Source: Saururus chinensis | Lineage: Eukaryota; Streptophyta; Magnoliopsida; Piperales; Saururaceae | Reading direction: 5' to 3' | Assembly (NCBI GenBank): GCA_035235625.1 | Contig: CP141140.1 | Coordinates: 16,574,685-16,638,684, forward strand | DNA length: 64,000 bases | In this document: piece after piece, positions 36,895 to 48,995 of the stretch | Layout of the letters: each line of letters opens with the position of its first letter | Position numbering within the stretch: the stretch's first letter is position 1 | Translations under genes and position numbers: made by a program | Notes under the pieces: generated by a model | What the model was told of the DNA's origin: nothing | Seen by the model: only the letters and a program-made list of their open reading frames with translations | Databases searched by the model: none

Positions 36895-38715
36895 ATTATA
36901 CATATTTATACTTATATATTTTTAATACCTTTGAAAAACTTTCAAATTGTTTTAATAAATAAGACTTATTACTAAATATATCTCATTACAAAATTGGTTA
37001 TGATTGACACCATTATCTTCGTTAACATATAACATAATATTTACTCTATAAGATTTAAATTCACAGTTGTCTATAAATATAGATGAGTTTATATAATATT
37101 TTATTTTATCTTATCTAATAAATATTTATACACATGCTCATTTTATCTCATATTAATATTTATGTTTTAAAAAATATTAATTTTTATTGAATGATAAAAC
37201 CAACCACTAAGAAAAAAAATAAATTTAAGATACTTTTTAAAAAGTACTTAACCAATTAAATTTAATAAAAATAATTATTTTTAAGTAAAATTATTAATTT
37301 AACAAAGAGGAAGTAACTTTGCTGTCAATCTTAATTTGTCAAACAAACAAAGCATCTTCATACATAAACGTAGAATTATCCATAAATAACAAAATAAATG
37401 TAGCTATTTAGACCCCATTATTTTCCTTGTATCCCCCAAAAGGGGAAATTTTTTTTTTTCTTCTGTCTCTCATATTTTCCCCTTCATTTTGGTCATACTT
37501 CCCCGCTACATTAAACCCTATCTCTTTCTCTTATAATTAAAACTCCAACGACTATTCCAACTCCAACAGTGGCCAAATAGGCTTGGCCGATGCGCAAGCG
37601 GGCTAGATCGCGCGCGTAGGCTATTTCGGTCTGCGCCAGCTAAATCTGGCCCGCGGACCAGTCCGGCTTGCACATGGTCAAACTCACATTATGTGGGCGG
37701 TCTCGCAGTTGATGAAGGCAGAGAGACGGTGGAAGAAGGCGCGGGCTTTGTCGGAGTCGGGCTTGAAAAGGTGGAAGACGTGGCCCTCACCCTCCGTCTC
37801 CACGATCTCCACCGCTCCTCCCCATCCGCTCGTGGCCAGCCCCCGGTAGTAGGCCCATCCCCACTCGCTCAGGAAGTCCTTCTCCGCCACGCACACCAGC
37901 ACGCGACCGCACCCCACCCGCGCTATCTCCCCCGTCTCCGCTAGGGGGTTGAGCCGCGAGTCGTCTATCCCGCTCGTCTCTGGGCACACGAATCGCCACG
38001 CCTTCTCCACCTCTGCGGACATCCCCCGGCTCCTGGGCCCCACATCCGTGGTCCCCCAGAAGAAGGGGTGGATCAGGATGGCCCCGAAGGCCTGCGCCAG
38101 ACCGGCTGATCCCTCGGTCGTACCGCTGGCACCGTATCGGATGAGTATCTGATGGACAATATTGGCACCGGCGCTGTCACCGCCGAGGATGACCTTCCCG
38201 AAGTCGCCGTGATCGGCAAGCCAGGGCTCCACCGAGGAATCTCCATCAGCCCGTTTGGAAGCCGTGGAGCCGCTGGAGGAGTGGGAGAGGACCCACTGGA
38301 GGGCGGCCCAAGAGTCGTCGTAGGCGGCTGGGAGGGGGGCCTCGGGAGCGCGGCGGTAGTCGACGGACACGGCAAGGATGCCGGCCTCGGCGCAGAGGTC
38401 ATTGAGGAAGTTGGTGTATGTGGGGGAGGAGGCGGACTCGATGATGAACCCACCGCCATGGTAATAGACGAGCACGGGAAGCTTCTTCTTCCCATGATGG
38501 GAGGAGGTGGGGAGGTGGAGGCGGGCGGAGAGGCCGGGGAGTAAGGAGACGTCCTTGGAGGAGACTCCGGTCTTGGGGTCGTCGCCGGGGGGTACGGTGG
38601 CGGTGCCCATGAGGCGCTCGACGCGGCCTGACTTGTAGACTCGGGCGAAGGGGGGTTGGTGGCTGACGACCTCGTCATCTTCTGGGCCGGCTGCTGCCGC
38701 CGCTGCCGCCTCCAT
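36895..38715 (-). repeat. Segmental duplication, copy 1 (CXE gene and 3' flank)
   Basis: From about 36895 the plus-strand sequence matches the region from about 61190 onward (shared anchors: CCTTTGAAAAACTTTC, TTGGTTATGATTGACACC, TTCATACATAAACGTAGAA) and continues through the CXE coding region. Copy 1 lacks the solo LTR that interrupts copy 2 at 61734-62893. The upstream limit of the duplication cannot be seen because copy 2 leaves the window. Confidence 0.85.
37684..38715 (-). CDS. Carboxylesterase (plant CXE / HSL-type alpha/beta hydrolase)
   Basis: This intact intronless frame of 343 codons is of normal CXE length. The oxyanion-hole motif HGGGF is at 86-90, the nucleophile Ser181 in GDSAG (179-183), and the likely triad partners are Asp280 in VAEKDFL and His312 in EGHVFHL. 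The DYRRAPE motif at 119-125 is also family-typical. Plant CXEs hydrolyse short acyl esters of hormones, volatiles or xenobiotics in the cytosol; the GID1 gibberellin receptors are non-catalytic relatives, but here all catalytic residues are present. The start at 38715 was chosen because it gives the usual short N-terminus (Met, then Ala-rich); an ATG at 38925 would read through an AT repeat. The gene is GC-rich. A second copy lies at 63483. Confidence 0.92.
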   Translation of the reverse strand: MEAAAAAAAGPEDDEVVSHQPPFARVYKSGRVERLMGTATVPPGDDPKTGVSSKDVSLLPGLSARLHLPTSSHHGKKKLPVLVYYHGGGFIIESASSPTYTNFLNDLCAEAGILAVSVDYRRAPEAPLPAAYDDSWAALQWVLSHSSSGSTASKRADGDSSVEPWLADHGDFGKVILGGDSAGANIVHQILIRYGASGTTEGSAGLAQAFGAILIHPFFWGTTDVGPRSRGMSAEVEKAWRFVCPETSGIDDSRLNPLAETGEIARVGCGRVLVCVAEKDFLSEWGWAYYRGLATSGWGGAVEIVETEGEGHVFHLFKPDSDKARAFFHRLSAFINCETAHIM

Positions 38716-38879
38716 GTTGTACCCTTGAGCGAGCGACAAGGTGATGGTTGTGCGTTTGTGGACTTTAAAGGAGGGGAAAGTGGAGAGAGAGAGGAAGGGG
38801 TGGGATGATTGATTACGTGGCCTTCTCAAGTGATTGGCTCGAGAAAGTATCCCGTGCATCCGTTCTACCATGTGGCGTG

Positions 38880-38904
38880 CATATATATATATATATATAT
38901 ATAT
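38880..38904. repeat. (AT)n microsatellite in the CXE upstream region
   Basis: About 12 AT dinucleotides lie about 170 bases upstream of the CXE start codon. Whether they serve as TATA element is unknown. Confidence 0.8.
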
Positions 38905-39513
38905 AATTCGAAATTTGTGGAACATCTTACTCGGTTTTGAACACTTACAAATTTATTAAACGTACCATTTATTAAAAACCCATATCAAGTACATGTCCCG
39001 TAAAACGGTTTCACTAGATAATTTTTTAATTGACTCCGTATGCACTTCTAATTTAAAAGCAAGTGAAAAAATATTTTCGGCTCCAACAATCACGACAATG
39101 TGTGAGGGCTGTGCATGCGATATGTAAGGATATGAGATTTTAGATAGGCTATAACATCTGCAGGGGCTGATCCACGTACAAGTCAAGGGGGTCAACTGAC
39201 CCTGACTTGTGAGACAATAAACTTAGTTGTAAAGGGGCATGTTTATAAAATAAAATAAAAATAAAAATTATATTTAATGTACCCTAAGAAGCTCTTATTT
39301 TTTTTATTATAATAGTTTTAATTACTTATTTTTTAAAATTTTTTAATAATATTTTTTTATAAAGTTTAATAATTAATTTAAAAAAAAATTAATTTATATA
39401 TATATATATATATTTTGACCCCTTGTGTCTGCCCGTGGACGTCTGATTTTATGTATTAGTTGTTGTGAATTGTTTTTAATACTCTATTTTAATAATAAAT
39501 TTAGTTTAAAAAT
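38905..39513. other. AT-rich non-coding DNA
   Basis: Between 39160 and 39440 the sequence AGGGGCTGATCCACGTACAAGTC and, about 270 bases on, GACCCCTTGTGTCTGCCCGTGGACG may be decayed inverted ends of a small element with a TA-rich core; the match is too poor to define it. An (AT)n run lies near 39397-39412. No gene is seen. Confidence 0.4.
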
Positions 39514-40483
39514 TACTCTACCTCTTATATTAATAGTTTTAATAAAAAAAAAATTCTATATTAATTATTCCATTTGGAGCAATTTAAACAGTTAAATAGT
39601 TCTATTATAATTCTAAGGTCAAATGACAAAATAGTCAGACGATGTTCAGAGAAGTCACAGGCACCTGTCGCGACCCCATAGCAAAGTGTAGTCGTAGAGG
39701 CGGTGGAGAGCTCGGGCGGCACGAGGAAAGAGGAGAGAGGCGAGGTCTGCTGCATCCTTTGCTTCACCGACCTCAGCAACATCGCATGCTGCTGGTGATA
39801 GAGCTGAATCTTAGTCAGTGACCGCTTCGACTCGGCAGCCGGGTTGACCACAATTCTGCCACCTAGCTAGTTCCAATACTAAAACGCAACTGGGTTGTTG
39901 CTGCTGATCCCCAACCCCCCTCCGCCATCAGGGACACTGTAGTAACTGCCTCTTGGAAACCTAGACATCGAATAGCAGCAGACACAGGAAAAACCCACTA
40001 AAGGAATGACGAAGTTGAATCAGTCACGATCATTCATTAGACAAAACCTCGCAAAACACACAAAGACAAAATGGGTCTCTGGGGACAAAGATGAACAACC
40101 AGACGTTCTCCGGGTGACCGCCGCTCCCTCCCCGTGCCGTTGCCGCTTCCGCTTCTTTTACTGCATTGGGTCTCGTGTGGGAGATGAGGTTTCAGTGTTA
40201 AAGAGTGCAGGCTTCGGTTAATTATTCGGGTGGTGCGACGGGCTATAGCTGGTGAAAGGAAGGGGGCGGTAACCAACACATGTCGGTGGAGGTGCTACTT
40301 ACGCCCCCGGTTGGGAATTTTAAACGCGGAAAGTCGGTGGAGCAGACGCTGCGGCTAGCAAGCGCTGAACCTGCTCGGAGAGTTATGAGGCGAGCATTAA
40401 CTATTGTTAGACGCCAAAGAGAGCTTCTTGATAAAAATAATAAAATTTAAAAATAAAATTATTAATATAAGACGAAGGAAGTA
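39514..40483. mobile_element. Possible Stowaway/mariner-like element enclosing a gene fragment
   Basis: The left end TACTCTACCTCTTATATTAA and the right end, read in reverse complement, TACTTCCTTCGTCTTATATT, align (both CTTATATTAATA(A/G)TTTTA) and resemble Stowaway termini with TA at the edges. At 970 bp it is longer than a usual Stowaway MITE. The interior contains moderately GC-rich, coding-like sequence (39640-39975). Ends are imperfect, so the call is tentative. Confidence 0.45.
39640..39975 (-). pseudogene. Unrecognised gene fragment with in-frame stops
   Basis: On the minus strand a coding-like frame starts after an intron-like CTAG acceptor near 39970 with FPRGSYYSVPDGGGGLG, has stops TAG at 39879-39881 and 39867-39869, then continues NPAAESKRSLTKIQLYHQQH and further to about 39655. 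The two stops sit where glutamine codons (CAG) would suit the context. I cannot name the family. It may be a captured and decayed exon inside the surrounding element. Function unknown. Confidence 0.35.
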
Positions 40484-41285
40484 TATAAGAGCTTTTTATT
40501 TATGAGATTGATGGTACATATATTAGCATTAAATATGAAGGGCTCTTATATGTTCTATATAATCCTTAGGTTAGGCTTATTAGAGAGGAACATAAAAAAA
40601 ATTCCCAACTGCGAAGTTCCTCCAAATTATTTGCCTGCATGCGACGTTTCTCATCCCAAAAATGCTTATGGAACGTTGAATATTGTATACTTCATGTTAT
40701 CATAGCCATTGTTTAAAAACTATAAACTCTTAAATCAAGGGTTTTGAAATAATGAAGCGACTTATATCACGTGTAAAACTCAATGTCACTGTAACATGCT
40801 ACTTATGCATAGCATGTTGTGAGCTGTCCACACTTTTTCGAAATAAGATTTATGGCCAATTTTAAAAATAATTATTATTATTAATATTTAAAAATAATAA
40901 AATTATTACTAAAATGTATCTATCTCTATTATACGACATCCACATTATATTAATGGTTATATTTGGAAAGATAATATTTTTTACTGAATGGTGAAACCTA
41001 CATAAAATAATCTTATGATATTTTTTTTAAAAGTATCTAACTTCTTAAATTGAACATAATGGAGCTATTAATATGAAATAAATTTTTTTTGCTAAATAGA
41101 GCTATTAATTTAGGACAAAAGGAGTAGTTATTTATTATTTTCTTTTGAAAATAACTGGCCGAAGGCTAGCAATACCCTTGAGTTCACTCAACTCCCCATT
41201 AAATTTTGTTTTATAAAAATAATCTTTTTTTGCTACAAGATTGAGTCGCAACACGTGGCCTAGCATCCGTAGGCAGACATGAGAA
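40484..41285. other. AT-rich non-coding DNA
   Basis: Nothing definite. A Stowaway-like terminus (ATTAATTTAGGACAAAAGGAGTA) occurs near 41104-41127, with a possible internal repeat near 41060, but no matching partner was found. Confidence 0.4.
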
Positions 41286-41288
41286 TTA

Positions 41289-41967
41289 GGTGTCGTTTGG
41301 ATGATACTTTGTATCATCTTGAAATATGCTCTTAGTTGAAATCGCTTCTTGAAAAATAAAGCAAAAGCTAGTTATGTTTGGATATATATTAGAAAAAAAT
41401 AGCTTTTTAAAAAAAGTTCTAAAAATCTTGTTTTGATAGCCATTATATTCTATATCATATCCGTTATGAAAAATATTTGTTTTCCCCTCTAATAATTAGA
41501 ATAAAAAAGGTAAGGGTGGTGATCATGGTGGGAGGAGAAGGGGAAGAGTGTTTTACTCAATAGGAGAAAAAAGAAGGGAGTTAGCGTAGGAGAGAAGAAG
41601 AAAAAATGTACGAGGGCAGTTATGGTGGGAGGAGAAAGGGGGAAGGGGTTTTACTAGAGAGGAAAATACACGCATACTAAAAGGAAAAAAAATACAAAAG
41701 GGATTTATGGAAAGAGATGAGAGAATGATAAAAATGTCCAATCGTGATATTTTTGTCTTTTTCTAATATGCTTTTAGCCTAACCCTCATGTAGAGGAGAA
41801 TTAGGCAAAAAGTGGTTGAAAAGTAAAAGCCGGTCAAAAACGAAAATAAAGGCATTTTTTAAACAAAGCGAGACTTTTGGTCTCAACTACCTAATCAAAT
41901 AAGATTTATATGCAAAGAAATGAAAAGTAGATATAAAGCGGTTGCAAAGCATCATCCAAACGATGCC
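41289..41967. mobile_element. PIF/Harbinger (Tourist)-like non-autonomous element
   Basis: The left end GGTGTCGTTTGGATGATACT and the right end, reverse complemented, GGCATCGTTTGGATGATGCT form terminal inverted repeats of about 25 bp. Flanks are a 3-bp TTA duplication (41286-41288 and 41968-41970), as for PIF/Harbinger elements. The 679-bp interior is non-coding. Confidence 0.8.
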
Positions 41968-41970
41968 TTA

Positions 41971-42457
41971 ATGTAAAAAAAAAAACACTTTGAAGAATAA
42001 CATTAATTTGAAATGAAAAAGAGTAGTTTTGTTTTATCATAAAAAAATGTTTATTAGGTAAAGAAATAGTTTGTTTCGTGTACAATGTTCATTTGTTCTT
42101 GCAAAAATGAGTTTATTGGGTTATTCGTAACCGTAATCAAATGCTTCTACAATGATGGGCTTTGTACAAATCTGCGTAAGGAAAATGACTTTTTTATTTT
42201 AATAAAAATAGCTAATATGTGCCCCATATATTAGAATCAAGCACAATAATAAGACTTACATGTACCCTACATTACGGTCACCGCACAATTAAAATTGCAT
42301 AGTCCAAGGTACCATGCTCATGCAAGTGAACTTGTGTCGTGCTCGTATAAATAGGGGTCACTAATAAAAAATATTTTTTTACTAAGCAAACACATTGTCC
42401 TTACTTCGTTTACAATTAGTGAGGCTAATTATTTATATAAGCACTATGCCCTGAAAA
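41971..42457. other. AT-rich non-coding DNA left of the Pack-MULE
   Basis: No gene or further element was recognised. Confidence 0.45.
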
Positions 42458-43006
42458 AAAAATCAAGGGATAATTATTTAAATAATAATTACCAAACTAA
42501 CCCGTTTTGGGAAATATTTTTTAAAGTAGTGTTGGTTTTAGTTGGCGCCCGTACGTTTTTTAAAATTTTAACTAATTTAAAATTTAAGTTGATTTCGTCC
42601 TTCCAAAGGATGAGATTGTAATATCCTGAATTTTTCCTAACTTTCGAAAATTAAATACGTGGAAAATAAGGTGTTTAACCCTTCGAAATTCTTAGGAGAA
42701 TAATCTCCTTTATAGATAGAATTTGTGGCTGAAACCAATTCTATTAGAAAATAGACAGAAATAGCTTCGAAACGCCACCAAGAACACGTGATTTGGAGTT
42801 CGGATGAAGGAGATATGACTGTTCGAAGTTGAACATATCGTATAGGGCCCGTTTACCCGATTTAGATGTGTATTTGGCCCGTTTAAGTCGTCTTGCGGGC
42901 CCGGTTAATTAGAGTTCCGAAATTAGTTTTTAGAGGCCTAATTAGGGTCTCTAGGTAAGGAGAATCGACCAAAATTCTGGGGGGATTAGGAATCCTAATC
43001 CCCATG

Positions 43007-43017
43007 TTTATAAAAGG
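43007..43017 (+). promoter_or_regulatory. LTR promoter TATA box (family A)
   Basis: TTTATAAAAGG follows a block (GGATTAGGAATCCTAATCCCC) that is also found, in shorter form, just before the TATA box of the first family A copy at 20354. Confidence 0.6.
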
Positions 43018-44197
43018 CATTCTTAGGGTACAATTTGAGGGGTCTTTTGCCCGGGTTTTTGGGGGACGGTGAAACACATGAAAGAATTTTCCGGCGAGAC
43101 TCCGGCGAAGCGTTTGTGGCGGTGGATCGACGATAACTCGGCCATTGAGGTTGGATTTCGAATTGAGATTAGCATAGACTTGTAAATTAGAAAAATATAC
43201 CGTATTTGTATTCGGCATGAACAGTAATCTCTGCAATTACTGTTCATGCAGTTTTTCTTTAAAAAAAAGTTATTTATTTACTGTTCACTGTCGACCGGCC
43301 ACCGGCCGACCGCCGGTGGCTGGATTCATGGCTGGACTGGCGAACAGGCCCTGGCCTTAGCCGTGCCGGCCGGAGATGCGCGGCGGCGGCGGCTTCTGCC
43401 GCTACCTCACAGTAATTGAAATAAATAAATAAACAAGGGGGATAGCCGCTCGCCGCGCTGGCCGAGGCCGTGCCGGCCGTGGTCGCGCTGGTTCCGGCCG
43501 TGCCGGTCCAGGCCGCGACAGCACCGGCTACGCCAGCCTGGGCCGTGCTAGCCCTGGCCGCAGAGGCGGCACCGCTCTGAAAAAAAAAATGGCGATTTGC
43601 ACCCCAGCCGGCCACCGGGCGGCGGCGGGGGCCAGGACCATTGTAATCGCCGCCTGGCAGCGATCCAGTGGATCCCAGCCCGCCGCCCGGCCGTGGTGGC
43701 CAGGGGCGGCACCGCCAGAGGCATTTCCGCCTCTGGCCGGACGCGGGGAAGACTGTAACGACCCGACCTGAGCCGGGTCCACAAAATCACTGATAGGAAA
43801 TTTGAAATTTTCCTTAAGCCAGGAATCATCGTCTGAGTGCGAGAGGTACAACGTTCGCCTACGCACTACGGAGCTTAAGGCTTCCTCGTACGTAGACTTA
43901 GGTTGCAACGACCATTTACACACAACGAAGCTTCATAGTTCGTCGCGTGTAAAACAGAATAAAACATATTATTTATAATGATTTGGATCGGGCCAACGTT
44001 GCATTGCCGTTGGTTGCCTACGTACGTATTGGATATTATTCCAATACGATCGGATCCGAACGTAGTTCTGCCTAATGGCTACTACATACAACAAGCATCA
44101 CAAAAATCGTATAACATACGTATCTCCGAATATTTAATCGGAAGTATACAAAAAAACTCGTTATAAATCGGAGTCAAGCGGAAGTTAACGAAATCGT

Positions 44198-44350
44198 ACA
44201 TCTCGCTCTACCACAGAGCGGGATCAAAATCACATACACATATCTCGCTCCATTACTGAATCGAGAATGAGCACATCAACCAGCTCGCTCTATCACTGAG
44301 CCGAGACCGGACACACACACACACACACGTCTTGCTCTACCCTAGAGCAA
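44198..44350. repeat. Four hairpin units of CTCGCTCTACCACTGAGCGAG type
   Basis: Blocks near 44200, 44262, 44282 and 44330 pair a CTCGCTCTA-like or CTTGCTCTA left arm with an AGAGCGGGA/GAGCCGAGA/AGAGCAAGA right arm. Spacing is about 60 bases or less. A short (AC)n run lies near 44308-44326. Confidence 0.6.
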
Positions 44351-44369
44351 GACATCACACTTCATAACA

Positions 44370-44762
44370 TATAAGCGTACATCATAGCATATAAGCTCAC
44401 ATCATGGCATAGCACACATCATGGCATATAAACACGCATCATGGCATAGCACACATCATGGCATATAAACACATAACATGGCATAGCACGCATCATGGCA
44501 TATAAACACGCATCATGGCATATAAACGCGCATCATGGCATAGCACACATCATGACATGACACACATCATGGCATATAAACACATAACATGGCATAGCAC
44601 GCATCATGGCATATAAACACGCATCATGGCATATAAACACGCATCATGGCATATAAACACGCATCATGGCATAGCACACATCATGGCATGACACACATCA
44701 TGGCATATAAACACATAACATGGCATAGCACGCATCATGGTATGACACACATCATGGCATAA
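44370..44762. repeat. Minisatellite of CATCATGGCATATAAACACG units
   Basis: About twenty units of 17-21 bases alternate between CATCATGGCATAGCACA and CATCATGGCATATAAACACG forms inside the solo LTR. Larger blocks of several units are themselves repeated. There are no unique spacers, so it is not a CRISPR array. Confidence 0.9.
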
Positions 44763-47700
44763 TTAAGACGGGAGATCAGAAATGCTTACTGCCGTCATGA
44801 CTCGTAAGGTAGCGGTATTCGGAGTTGCTCGTATGAGCATCCTCCCCTTCAGATCCGAAGATATAAAAGAAGCTTCCTCTAGTCTCCATATGTTCTTCGT
44901 CTTGTGTCGAAAGATTACGTATAACGTCTTCCTTGCCGGAGACTCTTCTCATTTTCTGTGCCGTGAATGGCGGACAAAACCTCCCATACTCTGGATTACT
45001 TCTCTTGATGTAGCCCGACAACTTTGGACAGAACCCTGTCTTACTCTGGGCCCTTACTTCTTGTTCGGTGCTCGAAGATAACGGGCGGAGCCTTTCCTTG
45101 TATCGGGATATTTCCTCCTTATATAGTTATCGGCTCAAAGAACAGACCTCTCCATCGTGTAGAACATACTTGATTTAGTCAAGAACGCCTCTTGGATGGA
45201 CTAAATCGGAGTCAGGATGCTTAAGAACGGGGAGAAAGAAGTTTGTCGGTGCTCGGGCAGAACCTCTCCTTGTCTTGAGGTGTTTCCTCCTTATACGGTC
45301 TCCGAATCGAAGAAAGGACCACTCCATCGCGTAGAGCACATTCGATTTAGTAGGAAACGGGTTTTGAATAGCCTTAATCGGCTTCAAAACGGTCAGAAAG
45401 GGGGTGAGAGAAAATCTCCGTAAAAACAGGAGAAAATGGGGGTATTTATAACCCCCGAGCCGCGCCGAAACCGCAGCTGCACCCCCTGTAATGCGCGCGG
45501 CTCGCACCCGCGCGTTACGCGGGTCGTGACCGCGCAAACCCGCGGCCCGCGCGGAACTGCGGTGCGCGCGAAACCGCGACACCCGCGGTAACGCGGGCGC
45601 GCGTTGCGCCGCGCCGCGCCGGCTCGCGCGCCGTGCGCTGGCTCAGCCATTTTCCATTTTTTATTATTATTATTATTTTTTAAATACATATATTCTTCAA
45701 ACGCGCGTATCTCCCTACCCCGGATTCGGATTCGCGCGTTCTTAGTACCGTTGGACTCGTATCGATGAGCCCTTTGATACCAACCCACTAAAAGAAGCAA
45801 ATCATACTATTTTCAAGTGGGTCCCGCCTATTTTCTACGCTCGTCGAGATCGTAACTTCCGGTCCCGACCTCCGTTTCGCACGTTCTTTGAATCGTTACG
45901 CTCATTTCTATGAACTCTACTCATATACTAAGGTTTCAACCTATGAAACCTTCTAAAACGTATTAAAGATTATCTAATTACCTTTAACCCTGTAGGCTAA
46001 ACGTAATTAGAAAAGCGGGGTGTTACAAAGACGACCCGCATTGCGGGTCGTCGACCCAAACCGACCTGGCCCGGGTCGGTTTAAAAAAAAAGAGAAAAAG
46101 GAAAGGGGGATAGAACCGGGTCCAGTTCATAGGGGTAAAAGTGTCAAATAAATTCTAGAAAAATACTCATGTATCTTGAGAGGTTGGGGATTATTCGGAC
46201 CTATTTTCAGCTTAGGGAAAAATCCCAGAAACTATAAAATGACCTATTTACCCCTGTTAGTTAATTATCGTATAATATTAACATAATTATAGCCCAAACC
46301 TTTTGGTGAGGAAAAATCCCAGTGAGTAGGTAATTGACCCTTTTGCCCTTTGGGTTTATAATAAACCGTTAGTCAAAACTTGGGTCGGTTCAAGGGGTTC
46401 ACGACCCCGTCATATACCAAGAAAATTACATAGTGTCCATGAAGGCTAGTAGTACCCTTGAGTTGAATTTTGGACCCATTGGATATCATTAAGGCCTTAA
46501 ACCAAATAACAGAAATACCCCTTAGAGTGGATCTGCCCACATTCGTGTGAATGGAAGCGCGGGCCAGTCTGAGAGTGGAGCTTTGTGAGACGTCAATGAC
46601 TTAAATTAATAAATGGGTAGTGTGATGACCAGAATGACCCAAGGGAGGGTAGCATAACCTAAGGGGTAGAATTACCCTAATGCCCTTAAGGGCAGTAATT
46701 TCCGTTTCTTTCGAAACTAATAACCTAACCACTAAGCGTTAGGGTACGTTATAGTGACGTGGAACGGCTTCAAAAGGAAGGGGTGTGACTAGTAAGTGAC
46801 ACAAAAACCTTATCAGGTCATAGTGTCACGGGAAACAAGAGGAATGATCTTCATTCTCAAGGTTTAGGGCAGCGGATTACTCGTGTCTGCAACTGAGTAC
46901 ATCAATCGACTAGAGTGTTATATATGTAACTCTCGGGATGTGTTAGAGTTGTTTATACTCTTGGGCTTGAACTCGCTGAGCCCTAGCCCTACAAATGAGT
47001 ACAACGGGCTCTTATTCATTATTTATGCATTGGTGAATGCATGTTATTTATGTGGATTATGTTGTTGTATGCTTTTATTATTGATTTTTAATTTATATCA
47101 GTAACTTAAGATTAATGAAGATTAATTGATGGGGCTTGATAGCTTTGGATTGAGCGAGAACACCTAATCAAGATAAAGACTAATATACCTCTGAGGGGTT
47201 TGGGACTAGTTCATAGAGTGAACAAAGCCTTTGACTTGACGATTTGCCTTGGTTGATGAACCGATGGCAGTCTCGAGTTTTAAACCCTAGTCTAGAAGGG
47301 ACTAATAAGGTTTGGGATAGTCATTCGAAATCCTGGCTTAATGATGAGCAATATAGGGTTCAAAATGATTTCCTGAGTTTTAGCTCTTTTGAGGAGCCGC
47401 TGATTTGACCGTGTAGTTGCACCTCCCCATTGGAGGGAGTTGTGCGTGAGCCGGGCTCACTTTCGATCTATTGAAGATCTTTTAGTGTACACGCATTTGG
47501 ATTAGCTGACATTCCTGCTTGGTTGGCTTTTCCCGCCACTTCTGTTTAGGTGCAGTTGTGGGCCATGCCCTTCCACTCCGGTCAGGTCCTTCATGGGCTA
47601 GGAGGGGTGATGGTACTTCCTGGTGGATTCCAGGGGCCTGGTGGATTCCAGGGTGTTTCATTATCATTTGTCACTAAGGTTGACATTTGATGAGTATGTC

Positions 47701-48431
47701 TGTCCTTGGGATTAGACGGGGATATTAATTATCGAACAATGGTTCGAGAGATAATTAATAACATTGTTTGTTATTGTTTGTTAAATTAGAACAAGTGGAA
47801 TGACTAAAGGACTTGCATAAAATGTAGGTTGCTTTAAAATACTTAAGCATTACATGTGTGATGCTATGATTCTTAGTATAATGTAGTTTTAGGCAGAACT
47901 ACGTTTGGATCCGATCTTGTTGGAAACATTGGAGATGTTGTCTGATGAGTACGTAGGCAACTAACATCGGGTGATGTTGGCCCGATCCGAAAAATATTAA
48001 TTAAACCTTTTGTCCTTTGGAAGCTCTTCTCCTAAAGGCGGAGATGCTCCATTGTGGTAGTGGTTTTTGTTTGGTATGCTTTGTTGCAGGTTTTCCAGGC
48101 GACAACGAGTGAGACCAAGATTGACGTGTATGGAATGAAGTTTCTTTATGTCTGCAACTCCGGTACGTAAGTGTTTCTCTAGCGTGAGAGTCAACTTAGT
48201 TGTTTATTTTCAAATGGACGATAGACTTGTACTTAGATGGATGAGCTGGTCTTTATGAATTTTCAGACGTTAAATAATATCATATGATTTGATATTCGTA
48301 TTTGTGAACCCCAGTTATCATGACCTGGATATTTAATCGAAGGGTTTGTTTTGTATTTAAGAAAAAAAAATTCTCACTACTTACCGTTTGTGATATTTTA
48401 AAATGCTTTTAAAAATCCGGGTCGTGATAGT

Positions 48432-48444
48432 TGGTATCGGAGCC
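48432..48444 (+). other. Primer-binding site (tRNA-Met type) of the family A element
   Basis: TGGTATCGGAGCC, two bases after the 5' LTR end, is one mismatch from the plant initiator tRNA-Met site TGGTATCAGAGCC. It proves that the long upstream block is a 5' LTR on the plus strand. Confidence 0.85.
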
Positions 48445-48995
48445 ATTTATCTAACTACAAGTCTGAAGCTGTTTGAAAATTTATGATTTAGTTGAGATGA
48501 ATGGGTTTTGGGTAAGAAGCACCTCTAGGTGTTCATGACAGAAGAGCTGTGGAATGGCCGAGGAGAAAGCATTAGACACTTGTGGTTTGGGACGCATTAT
48601 ATCGATGGATTGCTCCAAGGTTCGTTACGCTAGTGCTTAGTTAAAATTGCTTCTATGGCGTCACAAATACTCATGGTATAGGACGATAGACTTGTACTTA
48701 GATGGATGAGCTGGTCTTTATGAATTTTCAGACGTTAAATAATATCATATGATTTGATATTCGTATTTGTGAACCCAGTTATCATGACCTGGATATTTAA
48801 TCGAAGGGTTTGTTTTGTATTTAAGAAAAAAAATTCTCACTACTTACCATTTGTGCTATTTTAAAATACTTTTAAAAATCCGGGTCGTGACAGAGATCGT
48901 TTAAACAAAATTAAGTGAATTCGTCGTTCGAAATGACGAAATCACGGGAGGGAGGTTTAAGATAATTTTGTTGTTTCAAACCACAAATTCACCAA

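Larger units (their letters stand above)
43754..46027 (-). mobile_element. 2.3-kb solo LTR (family B), TSD AAGAC, nested in the family A LTR
   Basis: TGTAACGACCCG to GGGGTGTTACA with perfect AAGAC duplications (43749-43753 and 46028-46032). Inverted TGTAAC/GTTACA ends. No internal domain, so a solo LTR. On the minus strand it matches element F and the solo LTR at 31143-33225. It contains hairpin repeats and a minisatellite (44198-44760) and a very CG-rich segment at 45460-45650. Confidence 0.92.
42617..48892 (+). mobile_element. Internally deleted LTR retrotransposon (family A), TSD GAGAT, nested in the MULE TIR
   Basis: Starts TGTAATATCCTGAA and ends GGGTCGTGACA with perfect GAGAT duplications (42612-42616 and 48893-48897). 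The 5' LTR spans 42617-48429, including a nested 2274-bp solo LTR. It is followed by a PBS at 48432, only about 235 bases of internal DNA, and the last 212 bases of the 3' LTR (48681-48892), nearly identical to 48216-48429. No gag or pol remains. The few differences between the two LTR ends suggest a fairly recent insertion. A TATA box is at 43007-43017. Confidence 0.9.

Noticed and set aside
38073-38678. 201-codon open frame on the minus strand and a 130-codon frame on the plus strand at 38152-38544
   Set aside because: Other frames of the GC-rich carboxylesterase gene; Pro/Ser- and Gly-rich composition is a shadow effect.
39165-39445. Small inverted-repeat element with GGGGCTGATCCACG ends
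   Set aside because: The two ends match only partly and no target duplication was found, so it was not called as an element.
44370-44762. CRISPR-like array of short repeats
   Set aside because: Units are contiguous variants of each other with no unique spacers, lie inside a plant solo LTR, and no cas genes exist; it is a minisatellite.
45393-45800. Arg/Ala-rich open frames on the minus strand
   Set aside because: They arise from the CG-rich part of a solo LTR bounded by exact TSDs; no domain.
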